A DNA stretch of 64,000 nt, from positions 1 through 64,000 of the forward strand of contig CALSSW010000003.1 in NCBI GenBank assembly GCA_943789105.1, read 5' to 3'. Below are positions 27,283 through 36,291 of this stretch, piece by piece (the first letter of the stretch is position 1; every line of letters begins with the position of its first letter). The position numbers and the translations under genes were made by a program. Source of the stretch: an uncultured Ulvibacter sp. Its GTDB lineage: Bacteria > Bacteroidota > Bacteroidia > Flavobacteriales > Flavobacteriaceae. Under the pieces are notes generated by a model that did no database searches, was not told the DNA's origin, and saw only the letters and a list, made by a program, of their open reading frames with translations.

Positions 27283-30200
27283 ATGAGCACAAAATTTAAA
27301 GAATATAAAGGCTTAGACCTCCCAAAACTTGGAGAAGAAATACTCGATTTTTGGAAAGAAAAACACGTTTTCGAGCAGAGTATTTCTATTCGTGAAGGAG
27401 CCACACCTTTTGTGTTTTTTGAGGGGCCTCCCTCTGCAAATGGACTGCCAGGGATCCATCACGTAATGGCTCGTGCCATAAAGGATATATTTTGCCGCTA
27501 TAAAACTCAAAAAGGATTCAAGGTAGATCGTAAGGCTGGTTGGGATACCCACGGCCTCCCCATAGAGCTTGGAGTAGAGAAACAACTTGGGATTACCAAA
27601 GAAGATATTGGCACTAAAATTTCTGTAGAAGATTACAACACTGCCTGCAGGAAAGCAGTGATGAAGTACACAGATGTCTGGAACAAAGTAACCGAAAGCT
27701 ACGGATATTGGGTAGACATGCAGGATCCCTATGTTACTTATAAGCCAAAATACATGGAGAGTGTGTGGTGGCTTTTAAAGCAGATTTACAATAAAAATTT
27801 ATTATACAAAGGGTATACCATACAGCCTTATTCTCCTAAGGCAGGAACCGGTCTAAGTAGCCACGAGTTAAACCAGCCCGGAACCTATCAAGATGTTACA
27901 GACACCACCGTAGTGGCTCAGTTTAAAGCATTAGAGCGTTCACTCCCAGATTTTTTAAAGAAGTTCAATAACCTTCACTTTCTTGCCTGGACAACCACTC
28001 CCTGGACATTGCCCTCAAATACTGCATTAACTGTTGGGTCAAAGATTGATTATGTGGTGGTTGCAACCTATAACCAATACACCTTTGAGGCAATTCATGT
28101 AATTCTTGCCAAAAACTTGCTTGCAAAACAATTTGGCGGCAAATACGAGCAAACTCAAGATCTAGCTGTAGTATCAAATTACAACAAAGAAGATAAAAAA
28201 ATACCTTTTTTGATTGCTGCTCATTGTAAGGGAAGTGATTTATTAGAAATCAGGTATGAACAGTTGCTAGACTACGCAACACCAGAGGGGGGGGCAGCAA
28301 ACGCCTTTAGGGTCATTGCGGGAGATTTTGTAACCACAGAGGACGGTACAGGGATTGTGCATACAGCTCCTACTTTTGGTGCAGATGATGCCATGGTTGC
28401 CAAACAAGCAGTTCCGCAGGTACCTCCTATGTTGGTAAAAGATGCCAATGAAAACTTAGTCCCACTTGTAGATCTCCAAGGAAAGTTTAGACCAGAGATG
28501 CGAGAATTTGCTGGCAAGTATGTAAAAAACGAATATTATGATGATGGCCAAGCTCCAGACAAATCTGTAGATGTAGAGCTTGCTATTAAGTTAAAAATAG
28601 AAAATAAAGCTTTTAAAGTAGAGAAATACGTGCACAGTTATCCCAACTGCTGGCGTACAGATAAGCCTATATTATACTACCCTCTAGATTCTTGGTTTAT
28701 TAAAGTGACCCACTTTAAAGACCGCATGCACGAATTAAACAAAACCATTAACTGGAAGCCAAAAGCAACTGGAGAAGGACGTTTTGGAAATTGGCTAGCC
28801 AATGCAAATGATTGGAATTTATCACGGTCACGTTATTGGGGTATTCCTTTACCTCTATGGCGTACAGAAGATGGTACAGAAGAAATCATTATTGGGAGTA
28901 TAGAAGAACTGAAGACCCAAATACAAAAGGCTGTCACTGCAGGGGTGTTAGAAAAAGATATTTACCAAGATTTTGTTGTGGGTGATTTCTCTGAAGAAAA
29001 TTACAACAAAGTAGATCTTCATAAAAACATTGTAGATGACATTACCCTAGTCTCAGCTAGTGGTAAACCTATGAAGCGCGAGGCAGATTTAATTGATGTC
29101 TGGTTTGATTCTGGCTCTATGCCATACGCTCAATGGCATTACCCATTCGAAAACAAAGAAAAAGTAGAAAATACCTGGCGTAAAGCAGATTTTATAGCAG
29201 AAGGGGTAGACCAAACACGTGGATGGTTTTATACACTTCATGCTATTGCTACCATGATTTTTGATGATGTTGCCTATAAAAATGTAGTAAGTAACGGTTT
29301 GGTCTTAGACAAAAACGGACAAAAAATGTCCAAACGTCTAGGGAATGCCACAGACCCTTTTGAAACCCTAGAAAAGTATGGCCCAGATGCCACACGCTGG
29401 TACATGATAAGCAACGCCAACCCCTGGGACAACCTTAAGTTTGATATCGATGGTATTTCAGAGGTGCGTAACAAGTTTTTTGGCACCCTGTATAACACCT
29501 ATAATTTCTTTGCTTTGTATGCAAATTTAGATGGCTTCACGTACAGCGAACCAGCTATTGCTATAGAAAAACGTCCAGAAATTGACCGCTGGATTTTAAG
29601 TGAACTCAACACACTTATCTTAACCGTTGACCAAGCCTTTACTGAGTATGAACCTACCAAAGCCGCAAGAGCTGTACAAAACTTTGTAGGAGAAAACTTA
29701 AGTAACTGGTTTGTACGTTTAAGTAGAAGACGTTTTTGGAAAGGCAGCTATGGGGAAGATAAAATATCTGCCTACCAAACCCTGTATACTTGCCTGTATA
29801 CTGTTGCCAAATTGGGGGCGCCAATAGCACCCTTTTTCATGGACAGGCTTTACAAAGATTTAGTGGCTGTGGTGTCAAAAATTGAGGTAAAAATCTCTGT
29901 TCATTTAACAGATTTTCCAGTTGCAGATACCGCATTAATTGATAGCGCTTTGGAGGCAAGAATGCAAAAAGCCCAAACCATATCCTCTTTGGGTTTGTCA
30001 TTAAGACAAAGAGAAAAAATAAAAGTACGCCAACCGCTACAAAAAATCATGGTACCTGTTTTAGATGAACTAGATAGAAAAGAAATTCAAGCCGTTAGCG
30101 ATTTAATTAAAAGTGAAGTGAATGTCAAGGAGATAGCCCTTATTGATCAGGATTCTGGGATATTGGTTAAACAAATTAAGCCTGACTTCAAAAAACTAGG

Positions 30201-30684
30201 ACCTCGTTTTGGAAAAGACATGAAGGCAGTAGCGGCTGTTATTGAGCAGTTGGATCAAGACCAAATTAATTTGTTAGAAAAAGAAGGGCAAATGCCTATT
30301 AAAATTTCAGAAAAAAGTACTACATTGACCCTAGATGATGTTATAATCAGTTCTCAAGATATTGAGGGATGGTTGGTTGCCAACAGCAATGGGATAACTG
30401 TTGCCCTTGATGTCACTATTTCTGAAACATTAAAAAACGAAGGAATAGCAAGAGAGATTGTTAACCGTATCCAAAACCTACGTAAAGATTCTGGTTTTGA
30501 AGTTACAGATAGAATTCATGTAAGCTTGTTATCCTGTGAAAAGTTAGACACAGCTGTCAAGCAAAATATTGAATACATCAAAGAAGAAACCCTAACAGAT
30601 ACCCTTTCATTTGAGACTCAAATGAGTAGTGCGACAGAGATTTCATTTGATGGGATCCAAACAAAATTGAGTATAAATAAATAA
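27283..30684 (+). CDS. ileS: Isoleucine-tRNA ligase
   Basis: Class I synthetase that charges tRNA-Ile and edits misactivated valine. Full length at 1,133 residues, the long type common in Bacteroidota. The HIGH motif is PSANGLPGIHHV (about 50-61) and the KMSKS motif appears as GQKMSKRLGN (about 680). The connective peptide includes the editing-site TTPWTLPSNTAL (about 240), and the C-terminal anticodon domain runs to the end. The start MSTKFKEYKGLDLPKL is the usual N-terminus. The DksA-like gene follows 12 bp later. The 280-bp upstream stretch holds a TAAATTTG -7-like element at 27194-27201 but no clear -33. Confidence 0.97.
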   Translation: MSTKFKEYKGLDLPKLGEEILDFWKEKHVFEQSISIREGATPFVFFEGPPSANGLPGIHHVMARAIKDIFCRYKTQKGFKVDRKAGWDTHGLPIELGVEKQLGITKEDIGTKISVEDYNTACRKAVMKYTDVWNKVTESYGYWVDMQDPYVTYKPKYMESVWWLLKQIYNKNLLYKGYTIQPYSPKAGTGLSSHELNQPGTYQDVTDTTVVAQFKALERSLPDFLKKFNNLHFLAWTTTPWTLPSNTALTVGSKIDYVVVATYNQYTFEAIHVILAKNLLAKQFGGKYEQTQDLAVVSNYNKEDKKIPFLIAAHCKGSDLLEIRYEQLLDYATPEGGAANAFRVIAGDFVTTEDGTGIVHTAPTFGADDAMVAKQAVPQVPPMLVKDANENLVPLVDLQGKFRPEMREFAGKYVKNEYYDDGQAPDKSVDVELAIKLKIENKAFKVEKYVHSYPNCWRTDKPILYYPLDSWFIKVTHFKDRMHELNKTINWKPKATGEGRFGNWLANANDWNLSRSRYWGIPLPLWRTEDGTEEIIIGSIEELKTQIQKAVTAGVLEKDIYQDFVVGDFSEENYNKVDLHKNIVDDITLVSASGKPMKREADLIDVWFDSGSMPYAQWHYPFENKEKVENTWRKADFIAEGVDQTRGWFYTLHAIATMIFDDVAYKNVVSNGLVLDKNGQKMSKRLGNATDPFETLEKYGPDATRWYMISNANPWDNLKFDIDGISEVRNKFFGTLYNTYNFFALYANLDGFTYSEPAIAIEKRPEIDRWILSELNTLILTVDQAFTEYEPTKAARAVQNFVGENLSNWFVRLSRRRFWKGSYGEDKISAYQTLYTCLYTVAKLGAPIAPFFMDRLYKDLVAVVSKIEVKISVHLTDFPVADTALIDSALEARMQKAQTISSLGLSLRQREKIKVRQPLQKIMVPVLDELDRKEIQAVSDLIKSEVNVKEIALIDQDSGILVKQIKPDFKKLGPRFGKDMKAVAAVIEQLDQDQINLLEKEGQMPIKISEKSTTLTLDDVIISSQDIEGWLVANSNGITVALDVTISETLKNEGIAREIVNRIQNLRKDSGFEVTDRIHVSLLSCEKLDTAVKQNIEYIKEETLTDTLSFETQMSSATEISFDGIQTKLSINK

Positions 30685-30696
30685 AATAAAATCCTT

Positions 30697-31077
30697 ATGG
30701 CAACAGATCTTAAAACTAGATATAATGATGCAGAGTTAGAAGCCTTTAGAGCCCTGATAAAAGACAAAATTGTAACCGCTCAAGAACAATTAGAGCTCAT
30801 GAAAAGCGCCTACAGGAATGATAGCAATAACGGCACAGATGATACCTCTCCAACCTTTAAGGCCTTTGATGAGGGAAGTGAGGTAATGAGTAAAGAAACC
30901 TCATCTCAATTAGCCATACGTCAAGAAAAATTTATTCGGGATCTTAGAAATGCTTTAATTAGAATTGAGAATAAAACCTATGGGATTTGCAGAGTTACTA
31001 AAAAACTAATCAATCCTGAGCGTTTAAAACTAGTGCCTCACGCAACCTTAAGTATTGAAGCAAAAAACATGCAGTAA
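30697..31077 (+). CDS. TraR/DksA-family transcription factor with degenerate zinc finger
   Basis: A 126-residue DksA-like protein expected to act at RNA polymerase's secondary channel. It has the N-terminal coiled-coil region (about 10-90, with DDTSPTFKAFDEGSE in the tip area) and the C-terminal YGICRVTKKLINPERL in place of the C4 zinc finger. Only one Cys is present in the whole protein, so the zinc site cannot form; this single-Cys form is, as I recall, usual in Flavobacteria. It follows ileS by 12 bp and precedes lspA, a conserved trio. A strong terminator follows. Confidence 0.88.
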   Translation: MATDLKTRYNDAELEAFRALIKDKIVTAQEQLELMKSAYRNDSNNGTDDTSPTFKAFDEGSEVMSKETSSQLAIRQEKFIRDLRNALIRIENKTYGICRVTKKLINPERLKLVPHATLSIEAKNMQ

Positions 31078-31102
31078 CCTACTTTATTGCCTAAACTAAC
31101 TT

Positions 31103-31135
31103 AAAAAGACCTTGTAATACTGTAGGGTCTTTTTT
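31103..31135 (+). terminator. Rho-independent terminator after the DksA-like gene
   Basis: AAAAAGACC and GGTCTTTTT form a 9-bp stem with a 14-nt loop and a T-rich end. It closes the ileS-dksA-like unit and implies a separate promoter for lspA. Confidence 0.85.
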
Positions 31136-31226
31136 AGTGTAAAAATATCATGTTATCTTCTTTTGAGCCCTTCTCAATAGCTAAAAAGGAGGGCTTGCCT
31201 CCATGTTTTAAATCAAATAATAATGT

Positions 31227-31234
31227 TATTTTTG
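31227..31234 (+). promoter_or_regulatory. -7 promoter element of lspA
   Basis: TATTTTTG fits TAnnTTTG, 20 bp ahead of the lspA ATG and downstream of the terminator. No TTG at standard spacing was found. Confidence 0.4.
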
Positions 31235-31253
31235 TGCACGTTATTTACCCGCC

Positions 31254-31847
31254 ATGACCTTAAAAAAATCCATCCTTCTTATTGTTTTGATCTTATTGAT
31301 TGATCAACTTTCTAAAATATATATCAAAACAACCTTTCAGCTTCATGAAGAAGTAGGGGTATTTTCTTGGTTTAGGATTTTATTTGTTGAAAATGATGGT
31401 ATGGCTTGGGGAGCAAAAATACCTGGAACCTACGGGAAACTAATACTCACATTGTTTAGGCTTGTTGCCATTTGTGGTATTGGGTATTGGCTTTGGGATA
31501 GTGCTAGAAAAAAAAGCGCAGGGGTTCTGCTAAGTGCTGTTGCCTTAATTTTTGCGGGCGCGCTAGGAAACATTATTGACTCTGTGTTTTATGGTCTTAT
31601 TTTTGACGCCAGTTATGCCAATGTTGCTACTGCCTTTGCAGATGAGCCATACGGTACGCTGTTTCATGGTAAAGTTGTAGACATGCTTTCATTTCCGCTT
31701 TACGACAGAGTGTTGCCTAACTGGATACCTGTCTGGGGAGGAGAACGATTTACCTTTTTTGATCCTGTATTTAATGTTGCAGATGTAGCTATTAGCACTG
31801 GTGTTGGAATGCTCATTGTGTTTAATAAAAAGACATTTCCGAAGTAG
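31254..31847 (+). CDS. lspA: Lipoprotein signal peptidase (signal peptidase II)
   Basis: Inner-membrane aspartyl protease that removes the signal peptide from prolipoproteins. The 197 residues have four membrane segments. The family signatures are IDQLSKIYIKTTF near the N-terminus, FVENDGMAWG (about 43-52; the usual N-x-G-x-A-F/W region), AGALGNIIDSVFYG with the first catalytic Asp, and FNVADVAISTGV with the second. It is longer than the roughly 160 residues of E. coli LspA because of an insert between the two Asp (AFADEPYGTLFHGKVVDML), a usual Bacteroidota feature. Many predicted lipoproteins in this window would be its substrates. Confidence 0.95.
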   Translation: MTLKKSILLIVLILLIDQLSKIYIKTTFQLHEEVGVFSWFRILFVENDGMAWGAKIPGTYGKLILTLFRLVAICGIGYWLWDSARKKSAGVLLSAVALIFAGALGNIIDSVFYGLIFDASYANVATAFADEPYGTLFHGKVVDMLSFPLYDRVLPNWIPVWGGERFTFFDPVFNVADVAISTGVGMLIVFNKKTFPK

Positions 31848-31881
31848 AAAGGGATCCTTGCCTAGAAACTTTTTTAAAATA

Positions 31882-32442
31882 TTAAAAAGTATAGGTATTT
31901 TTTGGAGTGACACAGTAATCAAGAGCAATGTCATGTGAGGCGCTGGGGATCTTATTCTCTGCCTCAAAAAACGAAAGTCCAACAAATCGAGCCTCTGTAG
32001 CGCACTGTTTTAAAAACCGATCATAAAATCCTTTTCCATACCCTATTCTATGCCCCTTTTTGTCAAAAGCAAGTAGTGGCACAAAAACTACATCTATGCT
32101 AGGGACTAAAACTTTTATACCTTGTTGAGGTTCTGGAATGCCAAATTTTGAAACTGTAATAGGGGTGTTTTCTTGCAACAATATGTGCTGCATGGTGTGG
32201 GTGTCAAAATTAGATTTTGAGAGAATAACACTTTTATCTTTTCCTTGTAAAACACTCAGCAAATAGCTAGTATCCACCTCTACTTTATTTTCTATGGGTA
32301 GAAATATATGGTAGTTGGTATACTCCCAAATGGGTAATTGTAACACCTGGTTTGCAATGGCAATGCTTTGATCTGCAACAGCTTCTGTGTCCAAGGGAGC
32401 TCTCAGGGTTTTGTAGTGTTGTCTAAGTGTTTCTTTGGTCAT
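31882..32442 (-). CDS. 5-formyltetrahydrofolate cyclo-ligase
   Basis: Converts 5-formyl-THF to 5,10-methenyl-THF using ATP. The 186 residues include the N-terminal KETLRQHYKTLRAPLD, a VFVPLLAFDKKGHRIGYGKGFYDRFL block (about 128-153) that is the family signature (GYGxGFYDRFL), and ALDYCVTP near the end. It is the last gene of a leftward run: the deacylase gene ends 5 bp before its start, so the two are cotranscribed. It converges on lspA. Confidence 0.93.
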   Translation of the reverse strand: MTKETLRQHYKTLRAPLDTEAVADQSIAIANQVLQLPIWEYTNYHIFLPIENKVEVDTSYLLSVLQGKDKSVILSKSNFDTHTMQHILLQENTPITVSKFGIPEPQQGIKVLVPSIDVVFVPLLAFDKKGHRIGYGKGFYDRFLKQCATEARFVGLSFFEAENKIPSASHDIALDYCVTPKNTYTF

Positions 32443-32447
32443 TGTTT

Positions 32448-33443
32448 TTAGTCTTCTTGTAGGGCCTGTTCTATGATGTTACTTTTCGTAGATATATGAA
32501 AAATGGCATCTCCCTGATAAATAATAGGGGCTTGGTTTACATTAATAATATATCCTTTATTGGGCGCCAATACCTTAAAGCGCATTGTGCCATAAGGATC
32601 TGTAATGGTAGCTAAAAACTCTCCTTTCTCAACATATTTATTGCAAGGAATTTTAAGATGCAATAGCCCGCTTTTTTGTGCTCTAATCCATTTACTGGAG
32701 TTAACAACTATAGTTGGAGTCTTTTTTTTAGGCACTTCAATGTTTGAGGCTAGCATCCCTAGATGGTTTAAAACACGCATTACTCCCTCCACACCTTGAG
32801 TCACAATATTTTTATTACTGCTTTGTGATTTTCCTCCTTCAAAAAGTAAAATTGGAGTTCCTATTTTATGACAGGTTGTTCTGTATGATTTTGCAATATT
32901 TGACACACATACCGTAAAAGGGGCATTGAATATGGATGCCAATTTTAATAGCTCAGGGCTCTTTGGGGTGACACGTATTTGTGGGGCGTTAAAGCGCTGG
33001 GCACCTCCCGTATGAAAATCAAGGCAATAATCTGCAAAGGGCAGAATTTCTTTGGTGAAATAATAAGCCACTCTGCTGGCCAACGATCCTGTTTTAGTGC
33101 CAGGGAAAACCCTGTTGAGGTCTCTTCCGTCTGGGAAAGCTCTATCTGCACTTAAAAACCCAAAGGTGTTTAATATAGGAATACATATGGTAGTGCCCGA
33201 AATAGGAATATTGATTTTTTTTGCAATAATTTGCCGTACAATCTCAACTCCGTTAATTTCGTCTCCATGGATGCCTGCAGTAATAAGAACCGTTGGCCCC
33301 GGAGTTTTAGCACGCTGTATAATAACAGGAATTTCTACTTTGCTAGAGGTGTAGAGTTTTGCAAAGCTGAAATTGATGGTTTTATTTTGGCCTAAGGCTA
33401 TTTTTTCACCAAGAATCACCAGATCTGTATTATTATATGTCAT
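32448..33443 (-). CDS. Succinylglutamate desuccinylase/aspartoacylase-family zinc hydrolase, RimK-associated
   Basis: A 331-residue M14-like carboxypeptidase/deacylase. Zinc ligands are visible in AGIHGDEINGVEIV (His and Glu, about 56-69) and LDFHTGG (His, about 137-143). The catalytic region is followed by a C-terminal beta-barrel (about 245-331: SGLLHLKIPCNKYVEKGE). It starts 13 bp after the RimK-like gene. In other bacteria this RimK-neighbouring family (RimB) was proposed to trim or regulate glutamate tails, so this may work on the same substrate, but aspartoacylase-like activity on a small molecule is also possible. Confidence 0.82.
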   Translation of the reverse strand: MTYNNTDLVILGEKIALGQNKTINFSFAKLYTSSKVEIPVIIQRAKTPGPTVLITAGIHGDEINGVEIVRQIIAKKINIPISGTTICIPILNTFGFLSADRAFPDGRDLNRVFPGTKTGSLASRVAYYFTKEILPFADYCLDFHTGGAQRFNAPQIRVTPKSPELLKLASIFNAPFTVCVSNIAKSYRTTCHKIGTPILLFEGGKSQSSNKNIVTQGVEGVMRVLNHLGMLASNIEVPKKKTPTIVVNSSKWIRAQKSGLLHLKIPCNKYVEKGEFLATITDPYGTMRFKVLAPNKGYIINVNQAPIIYQGDAIFHISTKSNIIEQALQED

Positions 33444-33456
33444 AAAAAGAGAAGCG

Positions 33457-34329
33457 TTATTTTTTTTGTTGTTCTATAAATGCTATAATTTTTCCTGACA
33501 CATCAACTCCAGTAGCTGTTTGGATACCTTCTAGCCCAGGAGTTGAGTTTACTTCCAAGACCAAAGGACCTCTTTTTGAAGACAGGATATCTACCCCACA
33601 GACCTGTAAATCTAATGCTTTTGCTGTGGCAACTGCCAATTGCTTTTCTATGGGGGATAATTGTATACCACTTGCACTGCCTCCTTGATGCAGGTTAGAC
33701 CTGAAATCTCCATTTTTAGATTGTCTCTTAATAGATGCTACCACTTGTCCATCCACCACAAAGGCTCTAATATCTGTGCCTTTAGCCTCCGCAATAAATT
33801 CTTGCATTACAAATTTAACCCCAGCCACTTGGAGGGTCTGGGCTGTAGCGAATGCATTTTTAAAGTTTTCGCATAAAATAACCCCCTGGCCGTGTGTACC
33901 TTCAAGCATTTTAATAATGATGGGCTGGTCTCCAAAATCTTTTACAAAAGCCTCTAGATAAGGGGATGCCCCTAGCGTTGTTTTAGGCATTGCAATGCCT
34001 TTTTGTGCTAGTATTTGAAAACAGGTCCACTTATCCCTGGAGTTAATAATACCTTGTGAGGATGCGACACTAAAAACACCCATAGCTTCAAAATGCCGGA
34101 CAATAGAGGCTCCCCTGTAGGTGTTTGACGCGCCAATTCTAGGAATGATAGCGTCCAGATCATCAATGATTTGATCGTGATATTGTACAACAGCATTGTT
34201 GTTTACAATCATTAAATTACAATAAGCGGGATCAATGATTTCTATATCATGATTTTGAACCTCTGCTGCTTTTAAAAGGCTTTTTGTGGAGTAGAGTTGT
34301 TCTGATCGAGAAAGAATAGCAATGTTCAT
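33457..34329 (-). CDS. rimK: RimK-family ATP-grasp ligase (ribosomal protein S6 glutamate ligase-like)
   Basis: An ATP-grasp enzyme likely to add glutamate residues to a protein or peptide C-terminus, classically ribosomal protein S6. The 290 residues include MNIAILSRSEQLYSTKSLLKAA, DAIIPRIGASNTYRGASIVR (about 84-103), the ATP-grasp loop IIKMLEGTHGQGV (about 139-151), QEFIAEAKGTDIRAFVVDGQ (about 178-197), and the metal-binding VLEVNSTPGLEGIQ (about 262-275). The length and motifs match E. coli RimK. It heads a leftward unit with a deacylase and formyl-THF cyclo-ligase. The true substrate in this lineage is not known to me. Confidence 0.88.
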   Translation of the reverse strand: MNIAILSRSEQLYSTKSLLKAAEVQNHDIEIIDPAYCNLMIVNNNAVVQYHDQIIDDLDAIIPRIGASNTYRGASIVRHFEAMGVFSVASSQGIINSRDKWTCFQILAQKGIAMPKTTLGASPYLEAFVKDFGDQPIIIKMLEGTHGQGVILCENFKNAFATAQTLQVAGVKFVMQEFIAEAKGTDIRAFVVDGQVVASIKRQSKNGDFRSNLHQGGSASGIQLSPIEKQLAVATAKALDLQVCGVDILSSKRGPLVLEVNSTPGLEGIQTATGVDVSGKIIAFIEQQKK

Positions 34330-34416
34330 CTATGGTATCTTGGTTGTTGCAATGTACTAAAAAATCAGCTTTAATTTTCAATTAAGCCATTCACTGGAGT
34401 TAAAAAATAGATGGGT

Positions 34417-34424
34417 TAATTTCG
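34417..34424 (+). promoter_or_regulatory. -7-like element upstream of uvrC
   Basis: TAATTTCG is a one-mismatch form of TAnnTTTG, 46 bp before the uvrC ATG. The -33 box is not clear. Confidence 0.3.
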
Positions 34425-34470
34425 TTAAAGAATACCTGTCATTATCATAAAATGCTTTTATCTTTACCCT

Positions 34471-36282
34471 ATGGCACAAGCACCTGTAGCGCTACAAGTT
34501 TCTACCCTACCCCAAACCCCTGGTGTGTATCAGTATTATGATAAAGACGGGCAACTTTTATACATCGGTAAAGCAAAAAATTTAAAAAAACGGGTGGGTT
34601 CTTATTTCAATAAAACCCATGAAGTTGCTCGAACGCGCATACTTGTTAAACAAATTGTTGACATAAAACACATTGTGGTTGCCACAGAGACAGATGCACT
34701 GTTGCTGGAAAACAACCTTATTAAAAAATACCAACCCAAGTATAATATCCTGCTAAAGGACGATAAAACCTATCCTTGGATTTGTATTAAAAAAGAACGT
34801 TTTCCAAGGGTGTTTTCTACTCGCAGACTCATCAAAGATGGCAGCGAGTACTTTGGGCCCTTCACTAATTTTAAAACAGTACACACCCTTTTAGATCTAA
34901 TAAAGGGGCTATACCCTTTGCGCAGCTGCAGCTATGATTTGGCTCCTGAAAAAATAACCAATGGAAAGTACAAAGTTTGTCTTGAGTACCATCTAGGAAA
35001 CTGCCTAGGTCCTTGTGAAAACCTACATTCTGAAATAGCCTATAATGAGGCCATTGATGCTATTAGGAATCTATTAAAAGGAAATTTCAAAGCGTCTTTA
35101 GGAGGCTTTAAAAAGCAAATGCAGCAATATGCTACTAATTTGCAATTTGAAGACGCCCAGCGCATAAAAGAGAAGATAGAAACGCTAGAAAATTATCAAA
35201 GTAAGTCTACGATAGTAAACCCAAACATTAATAATGTAGATGTCTTTAGTGTCATTAGCGATGAGAGTTATGGGTATGTTAATTTTCTACAGCTTTCTTT
35301 TGGCTCAATCATTAGGAGTCACACCCTAGAGATAAAGAAAAAATTAGACGAGACAGATGCCCAGTTATTAGAGCTTAGTGTTGTGGAGCTGCGCCAAAGA
35401 TTTAACTCTCAATCCAAGGAGGTGTATGTGCCCTTCACTATTAACGTTGAGGCTGGGATAAAGCTTCATATTCCTAAATTAGGAGATAAAAAGAAAATTT
35501 TGGAGCTCTCAACACGCAATGCCAAATATTTTAGAATGGAGCGCTTCAAACAGGCCAAAATTGTAGATCCATCTAGACATGCAAACAGGATTATGGCGCA
35601 AATGAAAAAAGATTTACGCCTCTCTAAAGAGCCTCGCCATATAGAGTGTTTTGATAATAGTAATATTCAAGGAACCAATCCCGTTGCCGCTTGTGTGGTT
35701 TTTAAAGACGGCAAGCCAAGTAAAAAAGACTACCGCAAGTTTGCTATTAAAACGGTGGTGGGCCCAGATGATTTTGCTTCCATGGAGGAGGTTGTTTTTA
35801 GGCGATACAAGCGTTTACTAAAAGAAGATCAGTCCTTGCCGCAGCTCATTATTATTGATGGCGGGAAAGGGCAATTGTCTTCCTCTTTAAAAGCCCTTGA
35901 CGATCTTGGCTTGCGAGGTAAAATAGCTGTTATTGGCATTGCAAAAAGGTTAGAAGAATTGTTCTACCCCGATGACCCTATACCCTTGTATTTGGATAAA
36001 AAGTCTGAAACATTAAAGATTATTCAACAATTAAGAAACGAAGCACACCGTTTTGGAATTACATTTCATAGGCAGAAAAGAAGTAAAGAAGCCTTAAATA
36101 CTGCCCTAGAAACCATTGCTGGTATTGGCGAGAAAACAGTTATTGACCTTTTAAGGGTTTTTAAAAGCACCAAACGTATCGGGGAGGCCTCTTTTGAAGA
36201 TTTAACAAAGGTAATAGGCGCCAGTAGAGCCAAAAAAATTAGAGTGCATTTTAACAACACACAAACAAAAGAAAAAAACTAG
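34471..36282 (+). CDS. uvrC: Excinuclease ABC subunit C
   Basis: Nuclease of nucleotide excision repair that cuts on both sides of a lesion with UvrB. The 603 residues contain the N-terminal GIY-YIG domain (TPGVYQYYDKDGQLLYIGKA, about 16-36), the Cys-rich CSYDLAPEKI...CLEYHLGNCLGPC region (about 154-180), a UVR motif (FEDAQRIKEKIETL, about 228-241), the RNase H-like endonuclease domain with ECFDNSNIQGTNPVAA (about 392-407) and LIIIDGGKGQL (about 468-478), and a helix-hairpin-helix end (AGIGEKTVIDLLRVF). The patatin gene follows within 10 bp. Confidence 0.97.
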   Translation: MAQAPVALQVSTLPQTPGVYQYYDKDGQLLYIGKAKNLKKRVGSYFNKTHEVARTRILVKQIVDIKHIVVATETDALLLENNLIKKYQPKYNILLKDDKTYPWICIKKERFPRVFSTRRLIKDGSEYFGPFTNFKTVHTLLDLIKGLYPLRSCSYDLAPEKITNGKYKVCLEYHLGNCLGPCENLHSEIAYNEAIDAIRNLLKGNFKASLGGFKKQMQQYATNLQFEDAQRIKEKIETLENYQSKSTIVNPNINNVDVFSVISDESYGYVNFLQLSFGSIIRSHTLEIKKKLDETDAQLLELSVVELRQRFNSQSKEVYVPFTINVEAGIKLHIPKLGDKKKILELSTRNAKYFRMERFKQAKIVDPSRHANRIMAQMKKDLRLSKEPRHIECFDNSNIQGTNPVAACVVFKDGKPSKKDYRKFAIKTVVGPDDFASMEEVVFRRYKRLLKEDQSLPQLIIIDGGKGQLSSSLKALDDLGLRGKIAVIGIAKRLEELFYPDDPIPLYLDKKSETLKIIQQLRNEAHRFGITFHRQKRSKEALNTALETIAGIGEKTVIDLLRVFKSTKRIGEASFEDLTKVIGASRAKKIRVHFNNTQTKEKN

Positions 36283-36291
36283 CAAACACCC

